Assembly (NCBI RefSeq): GCF_900156375.1
Contig: NZ_FTNK01000012.1
Coordinates: 116,244 to 180,243, forward strand
DNA: 64,000 bases
Source: Paenibacillus macquariensis
GTDB lineage: Bacteria; Bacillota; Bacilli; Paenibacillales; Paenibacillaceae
Direction: 5' to 3'
Shown: positions 44,086 through 52,559 of the stretch, piece by piece
How the letters are laid out: each line of letters begins with the position of its first letter
Numbering within the stretch: the first letter of the stretch is position 1
The notes under the pieces: model-generated
Told to the model about the DNA's origin: nothing
Database searches by the model: none
Seen by the model: the letters and a program-made list of their open reading frames with translations, nothing else
Made by a program: the position numbers and the translations under genes

Positions 44086-45423
44086 TTATTTGGAACGGGC
44101 ATTTTTCCAACTCTTATTCATATCCTGCATCATCTTATTGAAATCCTTGCCTGCCATCATGTCCTGCCCCATTTTCTTCACATCGAACTTAATTGCCGTT
44201 TCAATTTTCTTATAATCCTCATTGCCGCCTTTATTAAGCACATAATTCAGATTTGATACGTCAAAAGCACCATCAAACATTGTACCTAGATCAATCTTTA
44301 CATCCTTCATCGTCGATTGAAGTTGAGCTTCGGTCATATATTTAGAATACCAAGCGTCACTGAAGAACCAGTTAATGAATTCTTTCGCTTCATCTGGATA
44401 CTTCGAAGATTTTGGAATTGAAAAGAACGTATCTACCATGGAAATCGTATTGAATGGATCATCTACTGAATTTCGAACCGGTAACAAGAATGCACCGATA
44501 TCATTCATATCCACATCAGTCATCGATTTCAGATCACTACCGAACCATTGACCGAGAGCAATCATCGCTGCTTGATTTGAACCAAACATTAGCTTGGATT
44601 GATCAAAACCAACACCAAGTGGATCAGGACCCATTACCTTAGCATCGTACAACTCCTGAATCTTCACATAAGCATCATAGAAGGCTTCGCCTTTCGTAAA
44701 AGGCTCATCCTTCGTCGCCATCGTTGACCAGTAATCCCCATCGTTAGCTACCAGAGATGGCATAAATTCGTTGAAAGGATAATTCGGCCAACCGTCTTTA
44801 CCGCCCATCGCAATCGGAATATATTTGCCGCCATCCTTAATGGTCTTCGCAGCAGCTACAAACTCTCCCCAAGTCTGTGGAATCTCAATTCCATATTCCT
44901 TAAAAATGCTCTTATGATACCAAACAAACTCATTGAATTGGCTTTCTGGTACACCATAAATATGATCATCCACCTTGAAATCAGCTGCGAATATATTGTT
45001 CTTGGCTGCGTCTAAGTCATCAAGAGGCACAATATTATCCTTGAAATTAATCAGCCATGCTGATTTCAGTGGCAAAATATCTGGCAATTCATTTGCTGCA
45101 TTCCGGATCTTCATCGTATTTTCATACTCCGTATCCTTTAACAGCTCCAATTCAATGGTGACATTAGGATGTTCCTTTTTGTATTCGTTTACAAGATCTA
45201 GCTTCGTAAATAAGTCCTCCGTAATCGTTGACCATATTGGGAATTTTAATGTAACAGGATCCTTCTTTTCTTCTTTCTGCTCCTGCTGCGTATCCGGCTG
45301 AGTAGATTGCCCCTTATTAGTAGCCGTTTCCCCTTTAGTACAACCTGAAACCAATGGAATCATTAAGGCCGAAATCATGATCATACTTAATACGCGTGTA
45401 ATACGTGGTCGAACATTATACAT
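44086..45423 (-). CDS. Sugar-binding lipoprotein of the third importer
   Basis: A 445-residue solute-binding protein with signal peptide (ITRVLSMIMISALMIPLVSG, lipobox VSGC) and a group 1 extracellular binding fold (FPIWSTITEDLFTKLDLVNEY, DILPLKSAW, YGVPESQFNEFVWYHKSIF). A strong GGGGGAAAG ribosome binding site precedes the ATG. Its upstream 210 bases are duplicated at 52290-52507, directly behind the SLH-anchored GH101 gene, which suggests the importer once lay immediately after that gene and handles its product. The ligand may be galacto-N-biose or another oligosaccharide; this is inferred from that arrangement only. Confidence 0.93.
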   Translation of the reverse strand: MYNVRPRITRVLSMIMISALMIPLVSGCTKGETATNKGQSTQPDTQQEQKEEKKDPVTLKFPIWSTITEDLFTKLDLVNEYKKEHPNVTIELELLKDTEYENTMKIRNAANELPDILPLKSAWLINFKDNIVPLDDLDAAKNNIFAADFKVDDHIYGVPESQFNEFVWYHKSIFKEYGIEIPQTWGEFVAAAKTIKDGGKYIPIAMGGKDGWPNYPFNEFMPSLVANDGDYWSTMATKDEPFTKGEAFYDAYVKIQELYDAKVMGPDPLGVGFDQSKLMFGSNQAAMIALGQWFGSDLKSMTDVDMNDIGAFLLPVRNSVDDPFNTISMVDTFFSIPKSSKYPDEAKEFINWFFSDAWYSKYMTEAQLQSTMKDVKIDLGTMFDGAFDVSNLNYVLNKGGNEDYKKIETAIKFDVKKMGQDMMAGKDFNKMMQDMNKSWKNARSK

Positions 45424-45435
45424 TTTACTTTCCCC

Positions 45436-45650
45436 CTATACTTATTTAATGCAGGCTATTGCTCATCTGCTGCTTACATCATAGCCCTTCCGATAAGAGA
45501 TCAGAATGATAAAACATTCGAAATCATGATATAGTTTTAGGCTACCTGCACGCTCTGTAATCTCACATATCCCTAGATATTCCATAATATAAGCTATTTG
45601 CAATTGCTACAACCAAATTCAACTGCCCCTCCTTTTTATCGATCTCTTGA
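45436..45650. repeat. Duplicated flank, copy next to the importer
   Basis: The sequence from CCCCCTATAC to about TTTTTATCGATCTC matches 52290-52507 with a few scattered differences (for example ATGCAGGCTATT, CCCTTCCGATAAGAG, AGATATTCCATAATATAAGC). It contains the promoter region of the binding-protein gene. Confidence 0.8.
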
Positions 45651-45826
45651 CGAAGCATTTGGACTTACTTCAAGACCCAGTGCACGAATGATAATAACAC
45701 TAATTCACTTCTGTTTATTTCATGATTTGCACGGAATGTACCCTCTTCGTATCCTAAAATAAAGCCAGATTTAGCAATGGCTTGAATGAATGGCTGAGCC
45801 ATACCGATGTTTGCTTTTGATCAGCC
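45650..45826 (-). pseudogene. SLH-domain remnant
   Basis: Read on the minus strand in shifting frames this gives ADQKQTSVW, then AQPFIQAIAKSGFILGYEEG and TFRANHEINRSE, then RALGLEV. It matches the second SLH domain of the GH101 protein. Two single-base losses break it, and the first and third SLH domains are absent. It lies directly behind the beta-helix gene and its terminator. Confidence 0.82.
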
Positions 45827-45961
45827 AGGTCATGGTGATGCGGAATGCTCGTCCTGCACACCAAGAGTCTCCTCCCTGCATGAGCTATTTTTTGTTCAAT
45901 AGATTATAGATTGTCTGCGCCATCTGCGCCCAGTTGGTTTAATCCGTCTCTGATTAAAACA

Positions 45962-46011
45962 CAAAAGGCCCACAAGAGGGGCACTTTGTACAAATGTCCT
46001 TCTTGTGGGTC
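45962..46011 (-). terminator. Terminator of the beta-helix gene
   Basis: GACCCACAAGAAGGACA and TGCCCCTCTTGTGGGCC pair, followed by TTTTGTGTTTT on the minus strand, 28 bases past the stop. An almost identical terminator lies behind the GH43 gene at 59172-59220. Confidence 0.85.
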
Positions 46012-46039
46012 ACAGTTTATTTTAACTCATGATGGTATT

Positions 46040-49000
46040 TTATTTTCCAGGCTTTCCAGACTGATCGTGCGGGACAGTTACGGTTGCAGTTGCAACTGTT
46101 TGGTTGCCTGCATGGTCGGTAGCCGTGTAAGTAACTGTATATACGCGACCTGTTCCCCCTCCGGATCTTGATGCACGCAAGCTGAACGACGTATCTTCTG
46201 AACCCAAATTCGCTTGGATGTCACCTTCTTCACTGTCCGGTTCGTTGCAGGTAATGGAGGTTAACACGACGGATTTGATTCCTGACAAAGCATCACTCGA
46301 ATCAAGTATGGCATTCCCCTTCACCATTTTGTGATTGGCTGGCCATAATGTCGTAGGGTCCAACTCGAACGTGACGTTCGGCCCCGTCTTGTCAATCTTG
46401 ACAGTAGCGGTATGACGCTCCTCGACATTCCCTGCTTTGTCTACGCTCCAGTATTGCAATTTATGAACGCCTTCTTCCTTGAAGACGACTGAATTGCCGG
46501 TTTGCTCCTCACCATCGTTTAGGATGTAATGGGTGCTAGCGACTCCCGTTCCACTGTCAGTAGCGTCCAGAAGTACCGTAACATCTTTATTCATCCAATC
46601 GGTGGACGCATTATCTGTTGTCATTGGCGCTTCTTGATCGGCTTCTTGATCGGCTTGAAGCACTGTCACTTGGATGCTTGTTGTCAAGGCTACGTTCTTC
46701 GGATTGTTCACACCTTCTGGTAAGGTCACGGTTCCATCGATCGTGAAGGTCTGTTCTTCCTTAACAGCTGGATCATAACTGGAAGCATCTACATTCCACG
46801 ATACTTTCGCGTTTACATTTCCTCCATCAGTAACTAATCCGACTGTAGAAGGCAAGCCAAGTGCATCCGCCGTCTTCTCCGTGCCGTTCGCCAAGCCTGT
46901 GATCGCTGAAGGAGATGTGATGCTGTTTAATTTTTTGTCAGCTGCATTCAACAACTCGAACCAGTTGAAGTTCCAACCGCCTTTACTAGCCTTCAGCCTC
47001 ACAGTCTGTGTACCCGCTTCCAATGATACGGTATCAGTAACAGTCGTCCAGTTCTGCCAACCTCCGGTTGCCGGTAGTGATGTGGTTTTCTTATTAACTC
47101 CGTCGACCGTAAATTGAACCTCGCCTGTACCATTGTTTACAGCTACCCTATACTTTACGACGTAGGCTCCGTCAGCAGGTACGTTTACTCTATATTCCAT
47201 CCAATCGCCAGCATCAATATACCCTACGTTCTGGCCACCTTCAGAGCATGATTCAGTTTGAATTCCCGACATGGCTAGGTAACTCTCAGCCTCAAATTTC
47301 CCCAATGTTTGTGCCGGTGTTAATCCTTTCACAGGCGAACTCCATAATGTCATCCCTGAGGCATCCTTTGCCCTTACCCTGTACGTATGGGTTGATGTTC
47401 CGTCTAATCCCGTGTGTACATACGGACTAGTAACATTATTTATAACTCCACCGTCCACCTCAAGGTCATAGCCCGTTGCACCATCTACAGCATCCCAGGT
47501 CACAGTAACCTGAGAACTACTTGATGCATTAGCTGTAAGTCCCTTAGGTACAGTCAGGGAAGTTGCTACCCTATATACCTGAAACTCCGACAAGCCATTA
47601 TTACCTGTACTGCCTGTTACCTGGAATCTGACCCATGTAACATTCTTGTCATCAAATGATACTTCTTTTGCTGTGCCATCATTCGGTATTCCTGTTACTA
47701 CAACAGAACTACCGTCACTGAATGTAAGTGTCCCTCCTTTTGACCAATCATTTGGATTCGGACGGTCATAAAGGAATAATTTATTAATCATCTGACCACT
47801 GCTCCAGTCAAGCTGTATCCACGGATTAGCTTCGCCGTTGGATGCCCATTCCCCTGAGCCCCATACACCTATGATGTCATCTGCTACGTTCTGTGGAGCA
47901 TATCTTTGGTCATTTAGAGGATAAGATGATGCTGTAATTGATGCACTCTGTGCCAAGTTCATGGGAGGAATTGGGAGCGTAGACAGCGGTGGTGCAAATT
48001 TTCCACCATAGATGTATAGCTGATCGTAATAGCTTACCCCTTTGCCGTCATCAGACCCCAACTCAACGCGATTGAAATTGGTTACTGAACTCAAGGTCTG
48101 AACTTGTACGCCATCAATATACAACTTTACATCAGTACCACTGGTGTAATCCCATTTCAATTCATGCCAACCATAAGTACGAGGAATAGAAGTTGCAGTT
48201 TCTGTGGAGCCGTTAAGAATAACATAATAGTTTCTATCTACTGTCGTATCCAAACCCAAGCCTACTGCATTAACACTATTGTCAACCCTTGCCAGCGATT
48301 TGACTGTTGTTGAAATAGTAGCCCCAGAATCGTATGGAGCTTGAGATTCGTTTTGCCTGTCAAATAATTTCACAGTAACTATTTTATTGAGTGAAGGACC
48401 TAGATCCCTGTACAGGACAGGCTTCACTCCCGTTACGGCACTATCGCTATCGATTTTCAAGGCTTTCTTGCCGTTAAAAGCTCCCTCTGACATCCATTCG
48501 GTTGTGATACGGGGTTTAGTTCCTCTGAATACCCATTTGGATAAGTCCAACCCGTTTTCAAAATCATCTTTGAAAAAGATATCGGCAGGTTCCTGAAATG
48601 TGTTACTTACTGGCCTATAGACACTCGGGAAATCAGCCCCAACTCCTATGTTGGCATAGTCCATCAAAGAATCATCAAAAGTAGCGAGTTGATTGTAGGC
48701 AGTACCAAAATCAATATTTGTATTGGTCAATTTATATCTTGAATCACCGCCGCCTATTTCAAAATTAAAATGCTGCGGATTTACTATTTTTACATTACTC
48801 AATTCAAACCCGGAAGTACCCATATCCAAGTTCATTCCGTTTGGTGCTATATCACTCATACTGGGGTTTGCCCCCACATTGTCTATTACCATCTGGTTAA
48901 TATAATTTGGTTTGGAATTGGGGCCTCTGTAAAGATAGCACGCGAAGAATGCACCGTCATCCCCACCATCCTGTTGACTATCGTGCAAGTAGATATATTC

Positions 49001-50671
49001 GAAAGTGTTATGATGCGAATACATATCAGTCATTATATTGAAATTTGCATCACCGTTTGGGGATGCCGTTCCGCCGTTACGGCTGTAACCGGCGGTCAAA
49101 AATAAGCCTCTTCTTGGCGTGTTATAAATTTCTAAATGCGATAATGTATTATAGCCGGAGTTGTTAATTGTAACACCAGCGGTTTGACCAACCAACTGAC
49201 CAATATCATGAATAATCGTATTGGTTACTATGTTATGGCTGTTATAGCCGTCCCCATTGGAATCCCCGCCTACGCCGGGATAGCCACCCTCCAGATTGAT
49301 ACCGCCATGCCCGGTATTTTCAATAAGAGAGTTGTTGATATTCGTGTACTGGTTTGCAAGATAGAGTTCAATACCGAACATCCCCGCATTTGTTATATGC
49401 GTATTGGTAATCGTGATGTTGTTCGTATTGCTTAAGGTGATTACACCAACCTGAAACTCCACTCTTTCGGACTGTTCGCTGTAAGAAGGCTGTGTACTAC
49501 CTGCAGCCTCCGGCGGGTAATATCCTAAGCCGTCACCTGCATCCCCCCAGTTCCACCCGTAACTGTAGTAGTCAGGGAAATTGGTGTCTTTAAATTCCAA
49601 CCCACTGAATGTAATATGCGATACCATGCTTGTACGGGCGGCGCCTTTGACCTCAATGATTTTCTCTACCGCAGGGATCACGATGTCCTGATCGCTTATA
49701 TTACCGGAATCGATAGTAGGATAATAATACAGATCCCCTGTCGTTTTGTTGAAGTAGTATTCGCCGGGCTGATCCAGGAACCCTAAATTTCCCTGCAAAA
49801 AGTATCTTGCATCGCTGCGTGTAGCGTATTTGGGGCGATATGCCGCTCTATTATTCGGGTCGGTTTTGTAGTTAAGTGTACGTGTGGATGTATTTATGCT
49901 TGCAATTGGAATGGTGTCCGTCATCCAATCCCAATAGCCTCCATCCCACATATATACCTGTGCATCCAAGTCTCCTCGAGTTTGTGCATGAATCATTCCA
50001 GTCAATGACTCGGAATCAATATCACCAGACTTATAGATGAGGGTATTGATGCCTCCGCCGGCTGATCTCATATAGGTAGTTGATGCTGCAGGAAATCTTG
50101 GATCGATTTCTAAATTTTTTGTTCGTGCCATAATTGCTCTGGCATCGTTAACATATAAGGTATTGAAATTAATGTCTGTTCCAACATTAGTTTTGTATAC
50201 TTTTCCCTCTACAGCAGCAGGCAGGTCTGCATCTGCGCCTGTACGCGTTACTGCACTCCATGACGAAGTTACTTTATTGCCGCCTATGAATTTTGCGGTC
50301 CCCAAACCATCCAAATTCCTATAAATAATGTTGAATCCATTCGTACCCGAATCACTTTCATTGAATGAAATCGTACTATTGACGTAATAATTCCCAGATG
50401 CAATAGACACGTATATATTTCCGGTCATATTGCTGTCAATAAGTCGAACTGCATCTCGAGCCGCTTGCAAAGTAGCGAAAGGATGGTCGTGAGACCCGTC
50501 ATTTGTATCGCTACCAGAGGGTGATACAAAGAACTCTGCTTGGATATTGCCCGGCACTGCACTGGGAGCCTTTTCAGCAGCGAATGCATCTGTAACCGAA
50601 CTTAAATCTATGGCTAATACCATGCAAAGAACAATCATTATAGCAGTGAATTTATGATAAGTTTTCACCAT
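46040..50671 (-). CDS. Secreted multi-domain parallel beta-helix protein
   Basis: A 1543-residue exported protein. The signal peptide (KFTAIMIVLCMVLAIDLSSV) is cleaved after about AFA-30. Residues 45-690 form a right-handed beta-helix beginning FFVSPSGSDTNDGSHDHPFA, typical of GH141/GH120-like or pectate-lyase-like enzymes, with Asn/Asp-rich turns (NNITITNTHITNAGMFGIEL). Then follow a LamG-like domain (about 695-890), a discoidin-like domain (905-1040), FN3 (1040-1120), CBM6 (1125-1245), a bacterial Ig-like domain (1250-1335) and a C-terminal module (1345-1543) shared with the GH43 protein and ending DQSGKPGK. No anchor is visible, so it is presumably released or held by its binding modules. 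The family and substrate cannot be fixed; a heteropolysaccharide is likely. A cre box and a 27-bp palindrome lie in the promoter region. Confidence 0.85.
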   Translation of the reverse strand: MVKTYHKFTAIMIVLCMVLAIDLSSVTDAFAAEKAPSAVPGNIQAEFFVSPSGSDTNDGSHDHPFATLQAARDAVRLIDSNMTGNIYVSIASGNYYVNSTISFNESDSGTNGFNIIYRNLDGLGTAKFIGGNKVTSSWSAVTRTGADADLPAAVEGKVYKTNVGTDINFNTLYVNDARAIMARTKNLEIDPRFPAASTTYMRSAGGGINTLIYKSGDIDSESLTGMIHAQTRGDLDAQVYMWDGGYWDWMTDTIPIASINTSTRTLNYKTDPNNRAAYRPKYATRSDARYFLQGNLGFLDQPGEYYFNKTTGDLYYYPTIDSGNISDQDIVIPAVEKIIEVKGAARTSMVSHITFSGLEFKDTNFPDYYSYGWNWGDAGDGLGYYPPEAAGSTQPSYSEQSERVEFQVGVITLSNTNNITITNTHITNAGMFGIELYLANQYTNINNSLIENTGHGGINLEGGYPGVGGDSNGDGYNSHNIVTNTIIHDIGQLVGQTAGVTINNSGYNTLSHLEIYNTPRRGLFLTAGYSRNGGTASPNGDANFNIMTDMYSHHNTFEYIYLHDSQQDGGDDGAFFACYLYRGPNSKPNYINQMVIDNVGANPSMSDIAPNGMNLDMGTSGFELSNVKIVNPQHFNFEIGGGDSRYKLTNTNIDFGTAYNQLATFDDSLMDYANIGVGADFPSVYRPVSNTFQEPADIFFKDDFENGLDLSKWVFRGTKPRITTEWMSEGAFNGKKALKIDSDSAVTGVKPVLYRDLGPSLNKIVTVKLFDRQNESQAPYDSGATISTTVKSLARVDNSVNAVGLGLDTTVDRNYYVILNGSTETATSIPRTYGWHELKWDYTSGTDVKLYIDGVQVQTLSSVTNFNRVELGSDDGKGVSYYDQLYIYGGKFAPPLSTLPIPPMNLAQSASITASSYPLNDQRYAPQNVADDIIGVWGSGEWASNGEANPWIQLDWSSGQMINKLFLYDRPNPNDWSKGGTLTFSDGSSVVVTGIPNDGTAKEVSFDDKNVTWVRFQVTGSTGNNGLSEFQVYRVATSLTVPKGLTANASSSSQVTVTWDAVDGATGYDLEVDGGVINNVTSPYVHTGLDGTSTHTYRVRAKDASGMTLWSSPVKGLTPAQTLGKFEAESYLAMSGIQTESCSEGGQNVGYIDAGDWMEYRVNVPADGAYVVKYRVAVNNGTGEVQFTVDGVNKKTTSLPATGGWQNWTTVTDTVSLEAGTQTVRLKASKGGWNFNWFELLNAADKKLNSITSPSAITGLANGTEKTADALGLPSTVGLVTDGGNVNAKVSWNVDASSYDPAVKEEQTFTIDGTVTLPEGVNNPKNVALTTSIQVTVLQADQEADQEAPMTTDNASTDWMNKDVTVLLDATDSGTGVASTHYILNDGEEQTGNSVVFKEEGVHKLQYWSVDKAGNVEERHTATVKIDKTGPNVTFELDPTTLWPANHKMVKGNAILDSSDALSGIKSVVLTSITCNEPDSEEGDIQANLGSEDTSFSLRASRSGGGTGRVYTVTYTATDHAGNQTVATATVTVPHDQSGKPGK

Positions 50672-50828
50672 TTCGCATCTTTCCTCCCTGTTTAATTTCC
50701 GATGTGATCGCTTCTGAAGTGAACCCCCGTCACATCTCCTTCCTTAACTGATGTTGTTATTTCTTTTTTCTGAAGTTCATTATTACAGCACCCAACTATT
50801 CATTATTTCACCTCTCTTTGCTTCATAC

Positions 50829-50855
50829 GTTTGACAAGATTAAATCTTGTCAAAC
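50829..50855. promoter_or_regulatory. 27-bp perfect palindrome before the beta-helix gene
   Basis: GTTTGACAAGATT and AATCTTGTCAAAC flank a single A. It contains TTGACA, a consensus -35 hexamer, on the minus strand. It is 158 bases from the start codon and 8 bases from a cre box, so it is a strong candidate operator for a dedicated repressor. Confidence 0.7.
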
Positions 50856-50862
50856 AGAATAC

Positions 50863-50876
50863 TGATAACGCTTACA
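50863..50876. promoter_or_regulatory. cre box upstream of the beta-helix gene
   Basis: TGATAACGCTTACA satisfies every fixed position of the CcpA pattern TGWNANCGNTNWCA. It lies just upstream of the palindrome containing the possible -35 hexamer, placing it where CcpA could influence transcription. Confidence 0.7.
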
Positions 50877-51110
50877 GTATAGTTTGGCTACTCGTAAACC
50901 AACAACCACAAAAACTATTCATTTTTATGTTTTTTAACATTTTTTATTATATTAATCATTGAAAGAACCGCCCATCTCATACACGTCCCCCGTTGTTTGG
51001 AAGCAAGACCAAACAAATTGTCCCAATATTTCCATAACTTCAATTCTGATACTCTATGACTCATATTTTTCGTGTTTTCTATAAAAAATCATTATTCGAG
51101 ATGATCGCAA

Positions 51111-51545
51111 CTAATTTGAGAGAAAAATACCTGTTCCAACATTAGTTTTATATACTTTTCCCTCTACAGCAGTAGGGAGGTCTGCATCTGCGCCTGTACG
51201 CGATTCTGCACTCCATGACGAAGTTACTTTATTGCCGCCTATGAATTTCGCAGTCCCCAAACCATCCAAATTCCTATAAATAACGTCGAATCCAATCGTA
51301 CCCGAATCACTTTCATTGAATAAAAACGTATTATCGACGTAATAACTACCAGATGTAATAGACACGTATATATTTCCGGTCATATAGCTGTTAATTAGAC
51401 GCACTGCATCTCGAGCCGCTTGCAAAGTAGCGAAAGGATGGTCGTGAGACCCGTCATTTGTATCGCTACCTGAGGGTGATACAAAGAACTCTGCTTGGAT
51501 ATTGTCCAGCTCTGCACAGGGAGCCTTATCAGTCATATCAGTCAT
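51111..51545 (-). pseudogene. Duplicated N-terminal fragment of the beta-helix gene
   Basis: This 144-codon frame repeats residues about 38-166 of the beta-helix protein (NIQAEFFVSPSGSDTNDGSH, FIGGNKVTSSWSAESRTGAD) with scattered differences. It lacks the signal peptide, starts without a ribosome binding site (MTDMTDKAPCAELD), and ends abruptly after NVGTGIFLSN. It is a truncated tandem copy, and the repeat element R1 lies directly upstream. It is unlikely to make a useful protein. Confidence 0.85.
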
Positions 51546-51561
51546 ATAATTATAAGACTCT

Positions 51562-52051
51562 AATCACGGAACAAGAGAACTCCTTATTTTCTCTGGAAAC
51601 TGAATATATAGTTGAAGTAAGCTACATGTTGAATATGTAATATCGAGGCATAATCCTATTCCCCTATTTAAGTATGATTCGAAATATTTAAATTCATGGA
51701 AATATTCATAGGAAGGAGCATTCTAATTACAAAATGCTATATATCTGTTTGGAGTCATGTATAAATGAGGCAAGGTCATTCGTTGTAGGATCTCAAAAAC
51801 CCTGTTCTTTTTCGTGAAGATAGATCAATAAATCGAATTATTTATGTTTACATCTTACTCTCCCGCCATCGATAGTTTAATGACAATATATTTATTTCTT
51901 GACGAATTTTACAGAAAAAGTCAAATGTGTTCATTACAAAGTAAACATATTTAACGTTTACCATAAAAAACGAAAAACCCCTCCAGCGCACTCGTACCTC
52001 ATGATTTCATTCGAGTATGTGCTTGAGGGGAATTTATTCTACTGAAGTATA
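51562..52051. repeat. Intergenic repeat R, copy 1
   Basis: About 490 bases, closely similar to copy 3 at 63501-64000 and partly to copy 2 at 58657-58942. Shared landmarks are AATCACGGAACAAGAGAACT, CATAGGAAGGAGCATTCTAA, ACATCTTACTCTCCCGCCAT and a long hairpin with CCCCTCCAGCGCAC (51973-52030) followed on the minus strand by TTTTT. It lies upstream of the truncated beta-helix copy. It contains no coding frame that can be supported. Confidence 0.82.
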
Positions 52052-52129
52052 ATATAGCGTTCTTCTCTAACTTCTTTAAGATTGTTTAACTCGCCTAAAA
52101 TCAATGTGGTAATAACTATCACCGTGGGG

Positions 52130-52250
52130 CAGGAGTACTGCTTATTTTCTCAATAAACTGAATATATGGAGTAAAATTATTTTTCCATACTATCCCGCTA
52201 CTTATAAGTTAATGACAATAATTTGGATTTCTTGATAGCTGCCAGTTACC
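52130..52250. repeat. Fragments of repeat R
   Basis: ACTGCTTATTTTCTCAATAA (near 52148) and GTTAATGACAATAATTTGGA (near 52209) match pieces of repeat R in the right order, but with most of the element missing. It looks like a decayed or deleted copy. Nothing else is recognised in 52052-52290. Confidence 0.6.
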
Positions 52251-52269
52251 ACTTCTTTAGTCAGAAGAT

Positions 52270-52507
52270 CAATGACTATAACATTTTCCCCTATTCTTTT
52301 TTGATGCAGGCTATTACTCATCTGCTACTTTCATCATAGCCCTTCCGATAAGAGGTCAGAATGATAAAACATTCAAAATCATGATATAGTTATAGGCAAC
52401 CCTGTACGCTTTTTAATCTCACATATCTCTAGATATTCCATAATATAAGCTAATTGCAATTGCTACAACCAAATTCATCTGCCCCGACTTTTTATCGATC
52501 TCATGAA
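52270..52507. repeat. Duplicated flank, copy next to the GH101 gene
   Basis: It matches 45436-45650, the promoter region of the third importer. On the minus strand it ends in AGAATAGGGGAAAATG, the counterpart of the importer's ribosome binding site and start, but no binding-protein gene follows: the frame stops at once (ATG TTA TAG). Confidence 0.78.
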
Positions 52508-52512
52508 GAAGC

Positions 52513-52549
52513 AAGAAGATCGCCTGCACTAGAGCAGACGATCTTCTTC
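52513..52549 (-). terminator. Terminator of the GH101 gene
   Basis: GAAGAAGATCGTCTGC and GCAGGCGATCTTCTT pair with a short loop, starting 11 bases past the stop and followed by GCTTCTTC. The T content is low, but the stem is long. Confidence 0.7.
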
Positions 52550-52559
52550 GAAGTTACTT

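Noticed and set aside
50690..50815. Tiny leader peptides (MNSWVL, MNFRKKK) before the beta-helix gene
   Set aside because: The first has a ribosome binding site, but with no attenuator or regulatory codons the case is too weak.
51562..52051. Repeat R as a CRISPR or IS element
   Set aside because: There are no short regularly spaced repeats, no transposase and no terminal inverted repeats of usual length.
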